Below are positions 50,766 to 59,073 of a stretch of 64,000 bases of DNA, in pieces; the first letter of the stretch is position 1; every line of letters starts with the position of its first letter. Source of the DNA: Plantibacter sp050587525. Lineage in GTDB: Bacteria > Actinomycetota > Actinomycetes > Actinomycetales > Microbacteriaceae. The DNA is taken from positions 124,001-188,000 of the forward strand of contig NZ_JBOBFT010000001.1 of NCBI RefSeq assembly GCF_050587525.1, written 5' to 3'. Position numbers and translations under genes: made by a program. The notes below the pieces were generated by a model. That model did not search any database. It was given only the letters and a program-made list of their open reading frames with translations, and was not told the origin of the DNA.

Positions 50766-51839
50766 CTACCGAGCAGGCGCCGCGGTGCTGCCACGGACGA
50801 TGAGCTCCGTGTGCGACCCCCGCACGTGCTTCTTCGTCCCCGTCTCGATCGCGTCCAGGAGCGCCCGCGCGGCCAATCGGCCGTACTCCTCGATGTCTCG
50901 TCGAAGCACCGTGAGCGGAGGGCGCACGAGCGTCGACTCCGACTCGTCGTCCCACGCGATGACGGACACGTCCTCCGGCACCCGCACACCATGCTCCATC
51001 AGCGCGGAGACGAGCTTCACGGCCTCCGCGGAATCCTCGATCACGAGGGCCGTCACGGGCCGCTCCGGATCCCGAACGGCCGCGATGACCTCCTCGACCG
51101 TCGTGGCCCCGGCGCTGAACCGCTCGTCGTGCACCAGGCCGTGGTCCTTCATCGCCTTCGCGAACGCCCGACGCCGGATGTCCACGTGCAGGAAGAGCGG
51201 GTCGCCGCCGATCCGCACGATGCGGCGATGCCCGAGCCCCACCAGATGATCGACGGCCAGCCCCGTCGCGACCGCGTCGTCCGTCCACACCGACGACAAG
51301 GTCGAGCGCCGTCGCGCATCCCCCACGACGACCGCGGGCAGACCGAGCCGTTCGAGTTCCGCGATGCGCGGGTCGTCGAGCAACGGGTTCAGCATGAGGA
51401 CGCCGTCCACCCGCCGCTCACCCAACCAGCGCTGGTAGACGCCGCACGCGGCATCGACGTCGTCGACCATGTGCATGACGAGGAGCACGTCCTCACGCCG
51501 CAACGAGTCCTGCAGACCGACGAGGAAGTGCCCCGTGAACTCGGCGGAGAGCGCCGGCTTGTCCGGGTCGTACTGGTTCACGATGCCGACGGCCGACGAG
51601 CGCGCCATGATGAGCGAACGCGCGGCGCTGTTGGGACGCCAATTGGCCGCCGCGGCGATGTCGAGGATGCGTTTCCGCGTCTCGTCGCCGACGCCTTCCC
51701 GACCGTTGAGCGCATAGGAGACCGCGCTCGTCGACACATTCGCCAGAGCGGCGATGTCCGCGATGTTCAGGCGCTCGGAGCCACCGGCCTTCCGTGCCGC
51801 CGCTGGCCGAACCCGAGGTGAAGCATCCTTCTTGTCCAC
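50766..51839 (-). CDS. LacI family transcriptional regulator
   Basis: A 357-residue repressor. Residues about 24-75 form the LacI helix-turn-helix and hinge (NIADIAALANVSTSAVSYAL and ANWRPNSAARSLIMARSSAV). The effector domain follows (DGVLMLNPLLDDPRIAELER, TALVIEDSAEAVKLVSALME, VSVIAWDDESESTLVRPPLT). The first 23 residues are a basic extension. It lies 9 bp after the esterase stop and just before the importer operon. Three 16-bp palindromes in the locus are its likely targets; the inducer is probably an imported oligosaccharide. Confidence 0.93.
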   Translation of the reverse strand: MDKKDASPRVRPAAARKAGGSERLNIADIAALANVSTSAVSYALNGREGVGDETRKRILDIAAAANWRPNSAARSLIMARSSAVGIVNQYDPDKPALSAEFTGHFLVGLQDSLRREDVLLVMHMVDDVDAACGVYQRWLGERRVDGVLMLNPLLDDPRIAELERLGLPAVVVGDARRRSTLSSVWTDDAVATGLAVDHLVGLGHRRIVRIGGDPLFLHVDIRRRAFAKAMKDHGLVHDERFSAGATTVEEVIAAVRDPERPVTALVIEDSAEAVKLVSALMEHGVRVPEDVSVIAWDDESESTLVRPPLTVLRRDIEEYGRLAARALLDAIETGTKKHVRGSHTELIVRGSTAAPAR

Positions 51840-51848
51840 CGCGTCAGC

Positions 51849-52823
51849 TTACTTGGCCGCCGAGTTTCCCGGCATCGATGCAACGACCGGTTCTCCGTCG
51901 GAGAGGAACGCGATCGTCGCCTGCTCGAACGCCGCGCGTTCGCGGGCCTCCTCCGGGTACGCCACGTGCCCCGCCGTGAGCGGGAACACCTGCTTGGAGT
52001 CCGGGAGCGCATCCGCGATCGACCATTGCCCGGCGGGTGGGACGAACGGATCGGAGAGCGCCGGAGCGATGAGCACGGGGACGTCGATGAACCGCGCACA
52101 GCTCGCGGCGTCGAAGTACGCGAGCACATCGAGTACGGCCGGGTCGTCGAGCCAGCGCAGGCGGACGGCCTCCCCGCTGCCCTCGCAGGGGATCGTGACC
52201 CGCACCGGATGATCCCCGAAGCTCGGGACGTCGACCACGGCCGAACGGATCCGCGGGTCCCAGGCCGTCGCCATGATCCCGATGCCGCCGCCGAAACTGC
52301 CGCCGATGAGATCGATGCGTCCGGCCACCCCTGGGACGAGCTCCTCGAGCGCGTCGATCGCGCACCACACGTCCTCGACGCAGCCGCCGTGGATGTACGT
52401 CGCGGTGGACTCGATGCCGTGCAGGACGTGCTCCGGCGCGGCCGCCGGGAGAGCAGGCGACAGGCTGAGCTCGCCGAGGCCTCTGGCGCACGGCCAGATC
52501 ACGGCGGTGCGCGGCAGGTCCGGGTGGATGACGTCCGCCTCGGCCGTGCCGCCGTAGCCGTGGACGCGCACGATCCCGCGATCCACGACGCCGTCCGCCG
52601 GCAGGGTGATCCACGCACCGATCGTCACGTCGTCCGTCGAGGTGTACTCGAGCCGCAACCGGCGGACATCCGACGCGACGATCTCATCGGCGAGGATGCG
52701 AGGCCCGACCTCCACGGCGGTCGCCCTGCGCAATCGCGTGGTCCAGAACGACGCCAGGTCGGCGGGTGGGCTCGGCGGATCGGTTCGGGGACGGCTGACG
52801 GGAAGGTCGGTCATGGTGTTCAA
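51849..52823 (-). CDS. acetyl xylan esterase / cephalosporin-C deacetylase family hydrolase
   Basis: A 324-residue alpha/beta hydrolase of the AXE1 family. IGGSFGGGIGI near residue 178 is the nucleophile elbow, ALSDPFVPP near 263 holds the acid, and TAGHVAYPEE near 293 the His. RGLGELSLSP and GHIE-like loops follow family pattern. These cytoplasmic enzymes remove acetyl groups from imported oligosaccharides. The TTG at 52823 is 10 bp after GGAGG, while the ATG at 52814 is 19 bp away; either may be used. It is probably co-transcribed with lacI (9 bp gap). Confidence 0.85.
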   Translation of the reverse strand: MNTMTDLPVSRPRTDPPSPPADLASFWTTRLRRATAVEVGPRILADEIVASDVRRLRLEYTSTDDVTIGAWITLPADGVVDRGIVRVHGYGGTAEADVIHPDLPRTAVIWPCARGLGELSLSPALPAAAPEHVLHGIESTATYIHGGCVEDVWCAIDALEELVPGVAGRIDLIGGSFGGGIGIMATAWDPRIRSAVVDVPSFGDHPVRVTIPCEGSGEAVRLRWLDDPAVLDVLAYFDAASCARFIDVPVLIAPALSDPFVPPAGQWSIADALPDSKQVFPLTAGHVAYPEEARERAAFEQATIAFLSDGEPVVASMPGNSAAK

Positions 52824-53015
52824 GTCTTGCGGTCCTCCACGGATGAAGCGAATCGGGCTGGGTGTTCCGGCTGGCCGGATGGGTGCGGGCTGATCGGTGT
52901 TCGGGCTGGGCGGTGTGCGGGTCAGGCGGCGCGAGGGTCAGGCCTCTGGGCGGCTGCGCGACCGGACGGCGCGCGACCGGGCCGACGAACCGCCGACCCG
53001 ACCGCACCCGGCCTC

Positions 53016-55277
53016 CTACGGGACGAGCGCGATGCCCGTGCGAGCCGACAGATCCGTCCACATCGCCGTCATCTGGGTCGGGGACAGCGCTGCCTTGAAC
53101 GGGAACAGGCCGTAGACGTCACCGCTGAAGTGCACGTTGCGATACCAGCGGAAGTAGCCGATGTTGACGTGGTCGTCGTGCGCCATCGGGATGATCGAAT
53201 TCGTCGCCGGCGTCGACGCGATCTGCTTGCCGTCGACCCACGAGGTGCGCGCGCCGCCGGCCTGCCACCTGACCGCGTAGATGTGCCACTTCGTCGGATC
53301 GGTGCCGAGCGCCTGGGCCACCGTCCCCTCAGCGCTCATCCCCCATCCACCGCTCTCGTTGCCGATGCTGACGTAGTCGGTCAGCACCCAGCTCAGCAGA
53401 CGCTGCATCCCGGCGACATTCGTCGGCTTCGCCACGAAGAAGGTCGTGAACCCCGTGATGTTCGCGATCGGCGAGACCGCATCCATCCGGCTCTTGTTGA
53501 AGCGGAGCACCGGCTGGCCCGCGAGACCGTTGAGGACGAGCTGCGGATAGTCGCTGAGCTGCGTCGGGAGCGGTGCACCCGTCGGCCCGTTCTGATTCTT
53601 CTCGCCGACGACCTGCCCGGCGTCGCGCCGAGCGGGCGACTGGTCGAAGATCGTCTTGACCGTGACCGTGCTGCCGCCGGCCCACGCCGTGATGGCCGCG
53701 TTGTCGAGGGCGTCAGAGGTCCCCGATGCATACGGGAACGACTGTTCGGTGCCATCGCTCGCTCGCCGGAGCGTGAGGCCGTTGCCGGCGAACGGACTGA
53801 AGACGCGCGTCGCCGCGAGCACGTTGAGCAGTGCGGCGTCCGGGATGGCTGAGAAGGCATCGGTCCTCGTTGAGAACCCGACCGGTTCCGGATCGGTGAG
53901 GCCAGCGGAGTTCGTCGTCGCGATCGCGTAGCTCGCCACACCGCTCGGGGTGTACGTGAAGGTGCCGAGGCCGTTGAAGCCCGGGGCGAGAGTGATGGAC
54001 GTCGGCGAGAACGTCCCGCCCGCGCCGCCGTCGTTCGGGGTCACCGTCACGGCGGTGGAGATGAGCCCGCGGTAGTCGACCGTGAACGGCGCAGACGCCG
54101 TCCCTGCGGTTCCACGGTTCGGACCGGTGAGCAGGTAGTTCGTCGGCTGCGCACCTCCGGAGTACTTGGTGAGGACCGCCATCTGCACGGTGTCGACCTC
54201 GCCCGTCGGTTCAACGCCGAGCGGATAGCTCCGGAAGAAGCCACCAGCGGACCAGTAGGTCACGGGGACGCCGTTCGCCTGCGCGTAGGCGAGCGCGTGA
54301 TCGAGCGCGATCAGCCAGTTCGGGTGCGTGTTCGGCGCACCCGTCTCACCGATGTGGCCGCGGAATCCGTTCGTCTGCAACCAGTTGACGAATCCGACGA
54401 GACGGTTCTTGCCCGTGTCGACATCCAGAACGCCGACCGGCCACTTGAGCAGGTCTCCGGCGGCCACTTCCGTGTCCCAATTGAAGAATCCGCCGGAGGA
54501 GTCACGGTCGTAGTACATGTGCGCCGAGTAGATGATGTTGTCGCTCGGGTCGATGATGTTGAGCGATGCGTTGACGGTCGCCCAGGACGCGGATGACGAC
54601 CAGTGATCTCCTTCGACATAGATCGGCGTCGTCGTGTCCACCAGTCGAATCGCGTCGACGGCAGCCTGCGCCGCAGTCGGCCACGCCGACGGTGACGGCA
54701 TGTCGTGCGGCTCATTCATCAGGTCGTAGCCGTACACGCCGGTGTGACCGACGAAGACCGTTGCGAGGCGACTCCACACATCCGCGAGCGCACTCGTGGG
54801 CGTCTCCGGCATACCGAACGGGATGTTGTTGAAGCGCCCGTAGTTGTGGTTGTCCAGCATGATCGTAATCCCGATGCTGGCCGCGATGTCGGCGACGCTC
54901 TGCAGATACCCGAGGTACGCGGTGTCGAGCGGGCCGCCGAGCACGGGCTGCAGACGCTCCCATTTGAACGGGACGCGGACATGGGTCATACCGCGCTTCT
55001 GGTAGTGCTCGAGCTGCTTCTGGGTCGGAACGATGTAGTGCGTGTTGACCTCGCCGGGGATCACATCGCCCGTCGATTCCAGACCGGCCGCATTGACCCC
55101 CATCGTGAAGTCCCAGGTGTCGAGCGTGTCCGCCCTGGCGAAGGCCGGTCGTTCGACGCCGATGAGGGCGACTGCCGCCGCTGCTCCCGCCACCCCGAGG
55201 ACGGTCCTGCGGCTGACGCCGCGCACCGGCTCACCGCCGGCCGGTTCCGAGCTGCCCGTATGTGATTCGTGGTTCAC
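53016..55277 (-). CDS. Tat-exported GH5 glycoside hydrolase with C-terminal LamG/AbfB-like domain
   Basis: A 753-residue secreted enzyme. RGVSRRTVLGVAGAAAAVAL is a twin-arginine signal. Residues about 60-390 are a GH5 barrel with YGYDLMNEPHD (acid/base Glu) and GHIGETGAP (nucleophile Glu). An Ig-like linker follows (ISTAVTVTPNDGGAGGTFSP), then a jelly-roll domain (GNGLTLRRASDGTEQSFPYA, KTIFDQSPARRDAGQ) resembling the arabinofuranosidase-B or laminin-G type. It probably cuts a beta-linked plant or fungal polysaccharide outside the cell. The promoter carries the third LacI-type palindrome. The next gene downstream is the esterase, 192 bp away. Confidence 0.88.
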   Translation of the reverse strand: MNHESHTGSSEPAGGEPVRGVSRRTVLGVAGAAAAVALIGVERPAFARADTLDTWDFTMGVNAAGLESTGDVIPGEVNTHYIVPTQKQLEHYQKRGMTHVRVPFKWERLQPVLGGPLDTAYLGYLQSVADIAASIGITIMLDNHNYGRFNNIPFGMPETPTSALADVWSRLATVFVGHTGVYGYDLMNEPHDMPSPSAWPTAAQAAVDAIRLVDTTTPIYVEGDHWSSSASWATVNASLNIIDPSDNIIYSAHMYYDRDSSGGFFNWDTEVAAGDLLKWPVGVLDVDTGKNRLVGFVNWLQTNGFRGHIGETGAPNTHPNWLIALDHALAYAQANGVPVTYWSAGGFFRSYPLGVEPTGEVDTVQMAVLTKYSGGAQPTNYLLTGPNRGTAGTASAPFTVDYRGLISTAVTVTPNDGGAGGTFSPTSITLAPGFNGLGTFTYTPSGVASYAIATTNSAGLTDPEPVGFSTRTDAFSAIPDAALLNVLAATRVFSPFAGNGLTLRRASDGTEQSFPYASGTSDALDNAAITAWAGGSTVTVKTIFDQSPARRDAGQVVGEKNQNGPTGAPLPTQLSDYPQLVLNGLAGQPVLRFNKSRMDAVSPIANITGFTTFFVAKPTNVAGMQRLLSWVLTDYVSIGNESGGWGMSAEGTVAQALGTDPTKWHIYAVRWQAGGARTSWVDGKQIASTPATNSIIPMAHDDHVNIGYFRWYRNVHFSGDVYGLFPFKAALSPTQMTAMWTDLSARTGIALVP

Positions 55278-55334
55278 GATCTCCTCCTTGAGACGCTGCC
55301 GTGCGGATCTCGTCCGCTCCGTCGCAACTCAACC

Positions 55335-55356
55335 ACTTAATGCCTTAAGTAGTCAA
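55335..55356 (-). promoter_or_regulatory. -35 box and LacI-type operator, copy 3
   Basis: TTGACT (55356-55351, minus strand) abuts ACTTAAGGCATTAAGT (55350-55335), the same arrangement as at 50.7 kb, 58 bp before the GH5 start. Confidence 0.85.
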
Positions 55357-55378
55357 CCACCCCCTCCCGACGGCCGCC

Positions 55379-55440
55379 GAGGTGAGGCTTCCCGTCGTTT
55401 TGGCAGCCCGAAAACTACCGGAAGCCTCACCTCGGCGGCC
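55379..55440. repeat. 62-bp palindromic element, copy 2
   Basis: Same orientation and length as 41753-41814, with five differences, all in the central part between the perfect 14-bp arms. It lies between the fourth importer and the GH5 promoter. Confidence 0.85.
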
Positions 55441-55463
55441 TGGGCAGGGTCGGAGGCGGGCGA

Positions 55464-56483
55464 CTACTTGACGCTGCCGGAGGTCAGGCCGGCCACGAGC
55501 CAGCGCTGCAGGAAGGCTGCGGCCGCGAAGACGGGGATGACACCGATGAGCGACGCGGCCGCGATCTTCCCGAAGTCCTGGATCCGCTCGCCCAGCATGA
55601 GCGACAGGACGACCGGAACGGTCTGCGCATCCGGACCCTGCGTCAGGAACGTCGCGAGGACGAACTCGTTGTAGTTGAGCACCGCGACGATCACACCCAC
55701 TGCGACGAGACCAGGGGTGAGCAGCGGCGTCACGATGCTGAACAGCACCCGGAACGCACCCGCACCGTCCAACTGCGCGGCCTCATCGAGCTCCACCGGC
55801 AGCTTCCGCACGAAGCCCTCCAACAACCACACGGCCACGGCGGTGTTCGCGAACGCGTACACGAGCGTGAGCCCGGCGAGCGTGTTGTTGAGGCCGAGGA
55901 TGCGCAGGAGCGTGAAGATCGGGATGACGGCGACGATGGGTGGCAAGAGCCACGGGCTGAGGATCGTCCCGGCAAGCGTCTTCCCGCCTGTCCGGTAGCG
56001 CACCATCGCCCAGGCCGCCGGAAGGGCGAACGCGAGTGTGAGGACGGCGCCGAGGATCGCCGCGATGAGCGAGTTCACGATGCCACGAGGCAGATTCGAC
56101 TGCCCGAACGCAGCAGCCCAGTTGCCCCACACGGGGTTGGTCGGGAAGAGGATGCCGGATGCGACGTCGGCACGCGACATCACGGAGACCGAGATCAGGT
56201 AGACGATCGGTACCAGCGTGAACACGAGGGCGACGACGAGGAACGCGACCGCGCCGGGCGTGCGACGGGGACGGGTGCGGCGCGGGAGGCGAGTGCGGGA
56301 GGAGCGCCCTTCGACAAGCTCAGGGACCGGAGGAATACGCCCTTCGACGGGCTCAGGGACCGGAGTCACAGAGCTGCGGGCCGAACCGGTCGCTGAGCTT
56401 GTCGAAGCGTCGAGCCCTTCGACAGGCTCAGGGACCGGGGAGCGCCCTTCGACGAGCTCGGGGGACGGGGAATGCTCAGTCAT
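55464..56483 (-). CDS. ABC sugar importer permease 2 with REP-encoded N-terminal extension
   Basis: A 339-residue CUT1 permease whose first 60 residues are translated REP-like repeats: SPSPELVEGRSPVPEPVEG, TSTSSATGS, TPVPEPVEGR and PPVPELVEGR. The normal permease begins at RRTPGAVAFLVVALVFTLVP, with six hydrophobic segments. The EAA loop is DEAAQLDGAGAFRVLFSIVT and the protein ends VAGLTSGSVK. GAGGAGG lies upstream of the ATG, which overlaps the preceding stop by 8 bp. Relatives normally have 15-40 polar residues there, so the extension is extra and probably disordered in the cytoplasm. Confidence 0.9.
   Translation of the reverse strand: MTEHSPSPELVEGRSPVPEPVEGLDASTSSATGSARSSVTPVPEPVEGRIPPVPELVEGRSSRTRLPRRTRPRRTPGAVAFLVVALVFTLVPIVYLISVSVMSRADVASGILFPTNPVWGNWAAAFGQSNLPRGIVNSLIAAILGAVLTLAFALPAAWAMVRYRTGGKTLAGTILSPWLLPPIVAVIPIFTLLRILGLNNTLAGLTLVYAFANTAVAVWLLEGFVRKLPVELDEAAQLDGAGAFRVLFSIVTPLLTPGLVAVGVIVAVLNYNEFVLATFLTQGPDAQTVPVVLSLMLGERIQDFGKIAAASLIGVIPVFAAAAFLQRWLVAGLTSGSVK
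56307..56470. repeat. five REP-like elements inside a permease gene
   Basis: Copies at 56307-56330, 56340-56363, 56386-56407 (inverted), 56415-56440 and 56445-56470 make up most of the first 60 codons. All are in frame as VPE(L/P)VEG or TSTSSATG. Confidence 0.9.
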
Positions 56484-57426
56484 TGTGGAGCCTCCTCGTG
56501 ATCGCGACGATCGGCAGCGTCACCACGGTCACGACCACCGCCAGGAGGAGCGTGATCGTCGCCGCCCGCCCCAGGTCGAACTGCTGCAGCGCCGCCTGGT
56601 AGATCAGGTAGGACGGGGTCGTCGTGGACGTGCCCGGACCGCCCGACGTCATGATGTAGATGAGGTCGAAGACCTTGAACGCGAGCACCACACGGATGAG
56701 GAACGCTGCGGCGACGGTGCCGGCGATCGCGGGGAGCGTGATGTGGCGGAAGAGGCGCCAGCCGTGCGCGCCGTCGAGGTTCGCGGCCTCGGTCACTTCC
56801 GGGCTCTGCCCGAGCAGGGCGGCGAAGACGAGGAGGGTGATGAGCGGTGTCCACTCCCAGACGTCCGCGACGGCCACGCCCCCGAGCGCGAACACGGGCG
56901 AAGCGAGCACGGAGACCGGTTCACCCGAGTAGCCGAACAGCCCGATGACCGTGTTCAGGAGGCCGCCGGACGGGTTGAAGATGAGCTTCCACAGGATGCC
57001 GACGACGACGGGCGGCGTGATGAGCGGCAGCAGGAGGAGCGTGCGGACGAGCGATCCGGCGCGCACGGTCCGGAAGAGCGCCACGGCCACGGCGACGCCG
57101 AGGACGACGCTCGCTGCACCGACACCGAGCGCGTAGAGGACGTTGCGGACGAGCGATGCCGTGACATCGCTGTTCGTCAACGCCTCGCTGAAGTTCGCTG
57201 TGCCCACCCACGATTGGAAGGGCTTCCCGAGGCTCGACTCGCTGAACGCGGCGAGCGCGATGAAGACGAGCGGGTACACCCCGAGGACGATGAGCGCGAG
57301 CACACCAGGGGTGACGAACGCACGATGCGCCCACCGGCCGCCCGACGCGGCCCCGCCGCTCAGCCTCGGACGCGTGCTGCGTCCGGGGCCGGGGCGGGTG
57401 CCGCGCGGGTCGACCGCTGGGCGCAC
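56476..57426 (-). CDS. ABC sugar importer permease 1 (CUT1)
   Basis: A CUT1 permease of about 316 residues with six hydrophobic segments starting FVTPGVLALIVLGVYPLVFI. The EAA loop is TEAANLDGAHGWRLFRHITL, with GGPGTSTTTPSYLIYQAALQ near the end. The start is uncertain: I chose the GTG at 57426, 13 bp after the binding-protein stop; a TTG at 57450 would overlap that gene, and the ORF start at 57606 lies deep inside it. No ribosome-binding site is clear. Confidence 0.85.
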   Translation of the reverse strand: MRPAVDPRGTRPGPGRSTRPRLSGGAASGGRWAHRAFVTPGVLALIVLGVYPLVFIALAAFSESSLGKPFQSWVGTANFSEALTNSDVTASLVRNVLYALGVGAASVVLGVAVAVALFRTVRAGSLVRTLLLLPLITPPVVVGILWKLIFNPSGGLLNTVIGLFGYSGEPVSVLASPVFALGGVAVADVWEWTPLITLLVFAALLGQSPEVTEAANLDGAHGWRLFRHITLPAIAGTVAAAFLIRVVLAFKVFDLIYIMTSGGPGTSTTTPSYLIYQAALQQFDLGRAATITLLLAVVVTVVTLPIVAITRRLHND

Positions 57427-57439
57427 CGACGTGGCGAGG

Positions 57440-58798
57440 CTATTTGCCAAGAACGTCTTCCCACTTCTTCTGCACGGTGTCGAGCGTCTGCTGTGCAGTG
57501 CCGCCCTGGCCGGCGAGGAGCTTCGCGAGCTCATCGGTGAGGATCTGGGCGAGTTCCGTGGCGTGCTTGCCCGTCGGCCAGGCGAGTGCGCCATTGAGCG
57601 TCGCACGGTTGGCTTCCTGGATGGCCGGGAACTCCTTGCCGTAGGTCTCGTCGTTCAGCGAGGACTCGCGGTTCGGGTCGATGCCGGTGGGCGGGGTGGC
57701 CGTGAGGAGCTTGGCGTTGACCTCGCTCGAGGAGGCCCACTTGATGAACGCCTTCGAGAGTTCGGTCTTCTTCGTGTTGGCGGCGATGACCCAGCTGAAG
57801 CCGGCGACGAGCGACGCGCGGGAGGTCGTGTTGGAGCCGCCGGTCGGCAGGAAGCTCACGCCCCACTTGCCGGCCACTTCGGAACCGCTCGAGGGGTCCT
57901 CGGAGCGGACGCCGAGGTCGGTCCAGTTCTCGATGAAGCCGACCTTGCCCGCGAACCAGGCGCTGTTGCCGGCGCCGAAGTCGGTCTCCGCGGGCGTCGG
58001 GAGGGCGTAGGGGTTCACATCCACGAGCGCCTGCGCGGCCTGAACGGCCTCGGGCGAGTTGATGACGGGCTTGCCGTCCTTGTCGAGGAACTCTCCACCG
58101 AATCCGGCGAGACGGTTCGCGAACGCGGCGCCGAGGATGAGCGGCGACTTCTGACCGAAGACCGCGGCGCCGTAGACGCCGTTCGCGGACTCGTTCTGCG
58201 TGATCAGCTTCGTGTCGGCGAGGTACTCGTCCCAGGTCTTCGGCGGCTCGGTGATGCCGTTCCGCGCGAGGATCTCCTTGTTGTAGAAGAGCACGTGGGT
58301 GTCGCCGTCGAAGGGCAGGCCGTAGCGCTTGCCGTCGACGAGGCTGTACGGGTCGTAGATCGCGGGGATGAAGTCCTTGGTGTCGATGTCCTTGTCGGTC
58401 TTGATCCAGTCGGTGAGGTCCTGGATGGCGCCGTCAGACGCGAGGTCGCCGAGCGACACGTACCAGGGGGCTGCGACGTCGATCGTGTCTGCGCCGGACT
58501 GCTGGTCGAGCGCGAGCTTCGAACCGATCTCGTCATAGGGGACGATGACCGGGTTGATCTTCGCGCCGGTCTTCTTCTCGAACTCCTTCGCGAGCCACTT
58601 CGAAGCGCCCTCGTGCGAGGAGATCATCAGGACGGTGAGCTCTTGACCCGTGAAGCTGCCGTCGGCGTTGGCGACGGCATCGGCTCCCGTCGAGCAGCCC
58701 GAGAGGGCCACGGCGGTCACGGCGGCGATGGCCGGAATGGTCGTGCGGAGGATGCGGCGCGTGCGCTCGGCGCGGCTCCTGGGGGCGGAACTCGTCAT
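57440..58798 (-). CDS. sugar-binding lipoprotein of the fourth importer
   Basis: A 452-residue solute-binding protein. The signal peptide (RRILRTTIPAIAAVTAVALS) ends in a lipobox with Cys near residue 35. The mature domain includes QELTVLMISSHEGASKWLAK, VDGKRYGLPFDGDTHVLFYN, EPPKTWDEYLADTKLITQNE and AGFSWVIAANTKKTELSKAF, as in UgpB/MalE-like CUT1 binders. GGAG lies upstream of the ATG at 58798. It heads a binding protein-permease-permease operon, divergent from the flavin monooxygenase gene. Confidence 0.92.
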   Translation of the reverse strand: MTSSAPRSRAERTRRILRTTIPAIAAVTAVALSGCSTGADAVANADGSFTGQELTVLMISSHEGASKWLAKEFEKKTGAKINPVIVPYDEIGSKLALDQQSGADTIDVAAPWYVSLGDLASDGAIQDLTDWIKTDKDIDTKDFIPAIYDPYSLVDGKRYGLPFDGDTHVLFYNKEILARNGITEPPKTWDEYLADTKLITQNESANGVYGAAVFGQKSPLILGAAFANRLAGFGGEFLDKDGKPVINSPEAVQAAQALVDVNPYALPTPAETDFGAGNSAWFAGKVGFIENWTDLGVRSEDPSSGSEVAGKWGVSFLPTGGSNTTSRASLVAGFSWVIAANTKKTELSKAFIKWASSSEVNAKLLTATPPTGIDPNRESSLNDETYGKEFPAIQEANRATLNGALAWPTGKHATELAQILTDELAKLLAGQGGTAQQTLDTVQKKWEDVLGK

Positions 58799-59073
58799 GC
58801 TGGGTCTCCTGGGGGATGGATGCATCGGCGGGGCAGCCTGCTGTGCTGCGGTGTTGGGGGTCCTCGGAATGTACGGCCACGGCGGGCCCGACGCCTACTC
58901 CCCGCGTCATGAAACGACATGGTGGACGCCAACATGTCGTTACGTTGCAGGCTTCGCGCGCGTGCGCGAACCTCGGTGCTAGCTTCGTGGGCACGACGGC
59001 CCTCTCGGTCGTCGTCTGGCGTCTCCCCCGGCTCGCCCGAACGACCATCCCCACCATCCAGGCGGTTTTCCCT
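58799..59073. other. divergent promoter region with a 29-bp palindrome
   Basis: AACGACATG (58913-58921) and CATGTCGTT (58933-58941) are perfect inverted 9-bp arms with an 11-bp spacer, between the importer and monooxygenase genes. This is a candidate operator for an unseen regulator. TAGCTT near 58980 may be a -10 box for the plus strand. Confidence 0.5.
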
